The notes under the pieces are model-generated. The model had not been told where the DNA came from. It saw only the letters and a program-made list of their open reading frames with translations, and ran no database searches. A stretch of 64,000 nt of DNA from an uncultured Christensenellaceae bacterium (GTDB lineage: Bacteria > Bacillota > Clostridia > Christensenellales > CAG-314). How positions within the stretch are numbered: position 1 is the first letter of the stretch; every line of letters begins with the position of its first letter. The translations under genes were made by a program, and so were the position numbers. Below are positions 61,684 to 64,000 of the stretch, in pieces. The stretch is taken from positions 62,001 to 126,000 of the forward strand of contig CAJUIZ010000002.1 of the NCBI GenBank assembly GCA_910586625.1, given 5' to 3'.

Positions 61684-62232
61684 TCACGAGCTGTATGCTT
61701 CCTTTTTGAGCACGCATATATCCTGAAGCGTACGGAATTTTTCGTCGAAATCCATACCGTAACCGACGACAAACTCGTCCGGCACTTCGAACCCGAGATA
61801 ATTTATTTCTACGTTGACTTTTCTTCGGGACGGTTTGGACAGCAGGGCGGCAATACGCACGCTGTTCGCCTTGCGCTCCAAAAGCATCTCCTTTATTCGC
61901 GAAAGCGTTATTCCGCTGTCTACTATGTCTTCCACAAGTATCACGTCGCGCCCCTTGCAGTCGAGAGTCAGGTCTTTTAGCAGCGTCACTTCGCCAGAAG
62001 TATAAGTACGTCCGCCGCCGTAGCTTGCCACGCAAATAAAATCCACGTCTACGTCCAACTCCACTTGCCGAAGCAAATCGGCAACAAATATCCACGCACC
62101 CTTCAAAACGCCCGCAATCAGCGGTCGCTTACCTTTATAATCCTGCGTTATTTCGTCGGCAACCTGCTTGACGCGCTCTTGTATCTGCCGAGCGGAAAAC
62201 ATAATACGTTTTATATCCGAATGAGCTTTCAT
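61684..62232 (-). CDS. hpt: Hypoxanthine(-guanine) phosphoribosyltransferase
   Basis: 182 residues. Converts hypoxanthine or guanine with PRPP to IMP or GMP in purine salvage. The PRPP motif is VILVEDIVDSGITL; the PPi loop (GVLKGAWIF) and the base-contact region (KVNVEINYLGFEVPDEFVVGYG) are present. The start at 62232 has AGAAGGTG upstream and overlaps the tilS stop (TGATG). rsmA-tilS-hpt grouping is common, because tilS and hpt are often paired in Firmicutes. Terminator not obvious; dispersed repeat follows. Confidence 0.96.
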   Translation of the reverse strand: MKAHSDIKRIMFSARQIQERVKQVADEITQDYKGKRPLIAGVLKGAWIFVADLLRQVELDVDVDFICVASYGGGRTYTSGEVTLLKDLTLDCKGRDVILVEDIVDSGITLSRIKEMLLERKANSVRIAALLSKPSRRKVNVEINYLGFEVPDEFVVGYGMDFDEKFRTLQDICVLKKEAYSS

Positions 62233-63503
62233 CAGTTCGCACCTTCTACCCATATATAATACTCAACGGACGCGTCCGTTGTTTTAACCTTATCGGAGAT
62301 TTCCACTCCGCATATTATCAGTGCTTCGTTTCCGCTTGCCACAATCGGCAAACCGTCCCGCAGACGGCGCGGTATTTTGATATCTATCAAATATTTCCTT
62401 AGCGGTTTGCTTCCGCCGCCGAACTTAACGAAAACATCACCTTTCCGCTTGTTGCGTATGATTGCATCTTGCGGAATTGCGTTTATATCGAATCGCAGAT
62501 ATTCGCCGTTTTTCGGGGGACGGTCTGATACCGCTACCGTTCCGTAGGGAGTAACCGTTTTGCCGACTTCGAATGGAATTTCGAAGCCGCACGTCTGCCC
62601 GTTCTCCGCAGTAATAGTAATACAGTCGTAATCGTTAATCGCCGTATAACCGAATGGCAGACTGATTTGTTTGCCGCCGTCACAGTCGGACAACGCAATC
62701 AACGCTTCGATATGCCTACGTTCTATATCGTAAAAAACGCCCAAAGATCTAAACACCTTGCGCAGCGACCGATACGCTACGGGCTTGGGTTGCTTGACGA
62801 TTTCCAAGGGTATACACGCCTGTTTTTCTAAAAACGTTACCGACGAAATATCCGCAAGCGAATCGAGATAGGCGTTGTCTTCCGCTATATTGTCCGCGAA
62901 ACGGATTATGTTTTGTTCCGCAGACGGATTAAGCCTTTTAAGCTCCGGCAATATTACCTTGCGTATATAATTGCGCGAGTACTTGGTTTCGTCGTTGGTA
63001 CTGTCGTGAACGTAAGGCACGTTATTTTCGCGTGCGTAGCTTTCTATATCCGCGCGCGACCAATCCAACATCGGACGCAGATATTTGCCGTTTTGCCGCC
63101 GTATTCCTTCCGCGCCGTAGGATCCGCTCCCGCGGATAATGTGCATCAAAACCGTTTCGGCGTTGTCCCCTTTGTGATGCGCCAGACACACGCAGTCGCA
63201 GTCAGCTTCGTCCAATACTTCGTAACGCAAAATGCGCGCTGCCGTTTCTTCTGACAACCTATGCTCGGACGCGTAGTTCGGCACGTCCACGAAAACCTTA
63301 CGGCACTCTACTTGCAGTTTTTGACAATATTCTTCTACGAAATTGCAATCCGCCTGCGCCTGAGCGCGGATATTGTGATTGACGGTTATAACGGAAAAAT
63401 TCGGACGCGGAGAAAGAGCGGAGAATATATGCAGCATAGTCATCGAATCCACTCCGCCCGATACGGCCAATACGTATTTTTTCGTTAAGTCGAGTTCTAC
63501 CAT
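62232..63503 (-). CDS. tilS: tRNA(Ile)-lysidine synthetase
   Basis: 423 residues from the ATG at 63503 (AGAGAT upstream); a GTG five codons earlier is also possible. It modifies C34 of tRNA-Ile(CAU) to lysidine with ATP, an essential step for AUA decoding. The PP-loop SGGVDS is at about 15-20, followed by the conserved HNIRAQAQADCNFVEEYC and the AHHKGDNAETVLMHIIRG-type segment and RPML. The C-terminal domain (RRLRDGLPIVASGNEALIICGVEIS) completes it. Translationally coupled to hpt. Confidence 0.97.
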   Translation of the reverse strand: MVELDLTKKYVLAVSGGVDSMTMLHIFSALSPRPNFSVITVNHNIRAQAQADCNFVEEYCQKLQVECRKVFVDVPNYASEHRLSEETAARILRYEVLDEADCDCVCLAHHKGDNAETVLMHIIRGSGSYGAEGIRRQNGKYLRPMLDWSRADIESYARENNVPYVHDSTNDETKYSRNYIRKVILPELKRLNPSAEQNIIRFADNIAEDNAYLDSLADISSVTFLEKQACIPLEIVKQPKPVAYRSLRKVFRSLGVFYDIERRHIEALIALSDCDGGKQISLPFGYTAINDYDCITITAENGQTCGFEIPFEVGKTVTPYGTVAVSDRPPKNGEYLRFDINAIPQDAIIRNKRKGDVFVKFGGGSKPLRKYLIDIKIPRRLRDGLPIVASGNEALIICGVEISDKVKTTDASVEYYIWVEGAN

Positions 63504-63524
63504 TTTTATCTCTGTCACAATCGA

Positions 63525-63625
63525 TTATATCGTACGCAAATAACACTTACACGGAACTAAGCTTTTAAGCGTGGTACGCTGAAGTTAAAAAATGTTTAGT
63601 TCCGTCAAGTCCGATTAACTGCTTA
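63525..63625. repeat. Dispersed ~100-bp repeat, copy B (between rsmA and tilS)
   Basis: Aligned with 755-860. It contains ACGGAACTAA and its inverse TTAGTTCCGT flanking a central AGCGT-GGT-ACGCT palindrome, so it can fold as a hairpin. On the minus strand it ends in TACGATATAAT, a -10-like box 24 bases before the tilS start. Confidence 0.5.
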
Positions 63626-63629
63626 GTTA

Positions 63630-64000
63630 TCAAATATTGCTTTCTATTGCTTTGTACAATGCGACGAATTGCTCCACGGACAGTTCTTCTCCGCGGCAGC
63701 CGACGGACAAGCCGCATTGTCTAACCGTATCTTCCGCCGATTCTCGGTTAAAGCCGAATCCCGTTATAAGGTTGTTTACCAACGTTTTACGCCGCATAGC
63801 AAACGCGGAACGCACAGTCTTGCGGAACAACTTGCGATTGGGTATATCGTACTTGTTTCTGTTCATATCAATACGAACTACCGCGCTGTCCACGTTGGGC
63901 TCGGGATAAAACAGCTTACGAGATAATGTTCTTGTGACAGTAACGTCTGCCACGGCTTGAACGCCTACGGTCAACGCGCCGTAATCCTTGGTAGACGGTA
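63630..64000 (-). CDS. rsmA: 16S rRNA dimethyladenosine transferase (RsmA/KsgA), 5' end beyond window
   Basis: C-terminal ~120 residues of RsmA, which dimethylates A1518/A1519 of 16S rRNA. KDYGALTVGVQAVADV and YPEPNVDSAVVRID match the family, as does the C-terminal FAMRRKTLVNNLITGFG segment. The frame is open to the window edge. The SAM-binding and NLPY catalytic motifs lie outside, so integrity cannot be judged. It precedes tilS by ~125 bp with the repeat between them. Confidence 0.93.
   Translation of the reverse strand, partial: PSTKDYGALTVGVQAVADVTVTRTLSRKLFYPEPNVDSAVVRIDMNRNKYDIPNRKLFRKTVRSAFAMRRKTLVNNLITGFGFNRESAEDTVRQCGLSVGCRGEELSVEQFVALYKAIESNI

Overview
The window looks like chromosome from an uncultured anaerobic gut Firmicute (Clostridia). 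The nearest guess is Christensenellales or a relative, but the sequence alone cannot settle that. The grounds are an [FeFe] hydrogenase, many lipoproteins with Listeria-Bacteroides (InlB B-type) and BspA-type leucine-rich repeats, strong AAGGAGG-type ribosome sites, consensus sigma-A promoters and dense rho-independent terminators. Almost all genes are on the minus strand. The left edge cuts a secreted repeat protein and the right edge cuts rsmA.

Region 1 (1-33,740) is a surface-protein and peptide-use region. Reading right to left there are two large lipoproteins (33,556-25,800, ending at a terminator). A promoter at 25,547-25,575 then opens one long apparent operon (25,436-1,307, ending at a terminator near 1,150). 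It encodes a 2,555-residue subtilisin-family protease with a BspA-repeat stalk and C-terminal membrane anchor, two small lipoproteins, a complete oligopeptide ABC transporter (OppA-B-C-D-F), a small membrane protein and two more large lipoproteins. The inferred job is to degrade protein outside the cell and import the peptides.

Region 2 (33,882-42,042) is a genomic island inside a tRNA gene. A promoter drives an initiator tRNA-Met and then a tRNA-Thr(GGT) whose gene is cut at the anticodon arm. The 5' 40 nt lie at 34,079-34,118, the 3' 36 nt at 41,968-42,003, and a 12-bp direct repeat marks both junctions. The 7.85-kb insert starts with its own intact tRNA-Thr(GGT) and a terminator, placed so that the host tRNA promoter could transcribe the replacement. 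Matching paired 9-bp repeats (TTGGCACAC, 11 bp apart) lie near both ends and look like recombinase arm sites, but no integrase gene remains. Cargo is AT-rich: two paralogous small helix-turn-helix proteins, an orphan RHS C-terminal toxin fragment with a putative immunity gene, two small ORFs, a large inverted repeat, a SIR2-like defence-type gene broken by one frameshift, and a retron-type unit (promoter, structured leader RNA, 78-residue cationic peptide, reverse transcriptase). The retron unit with its peptide, next to the SIR2 gene, is the best candidate for an undescribed defence system.

Region 3 (42,467-64,000) is housekeeping and envelope. It holds a membrane protein, a degenerate J-domain protein and a DUF5685-type protein in an operon with trpS; an [FeFe] hydrogenase; a small lipoprotein; a cysteine synthase; leuS; an ABC exporter-like operon with an unusual membrane-ATPase fusion containing an internal ribosome site; an M14 carboxypeptidase; a small membrane protein on the plus strand; and rsmA-tilS-hpt. 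Degenerate copies of a dispersed repeat (core TTTCTCGACTGCGCTCGAAA) lie between these genes.
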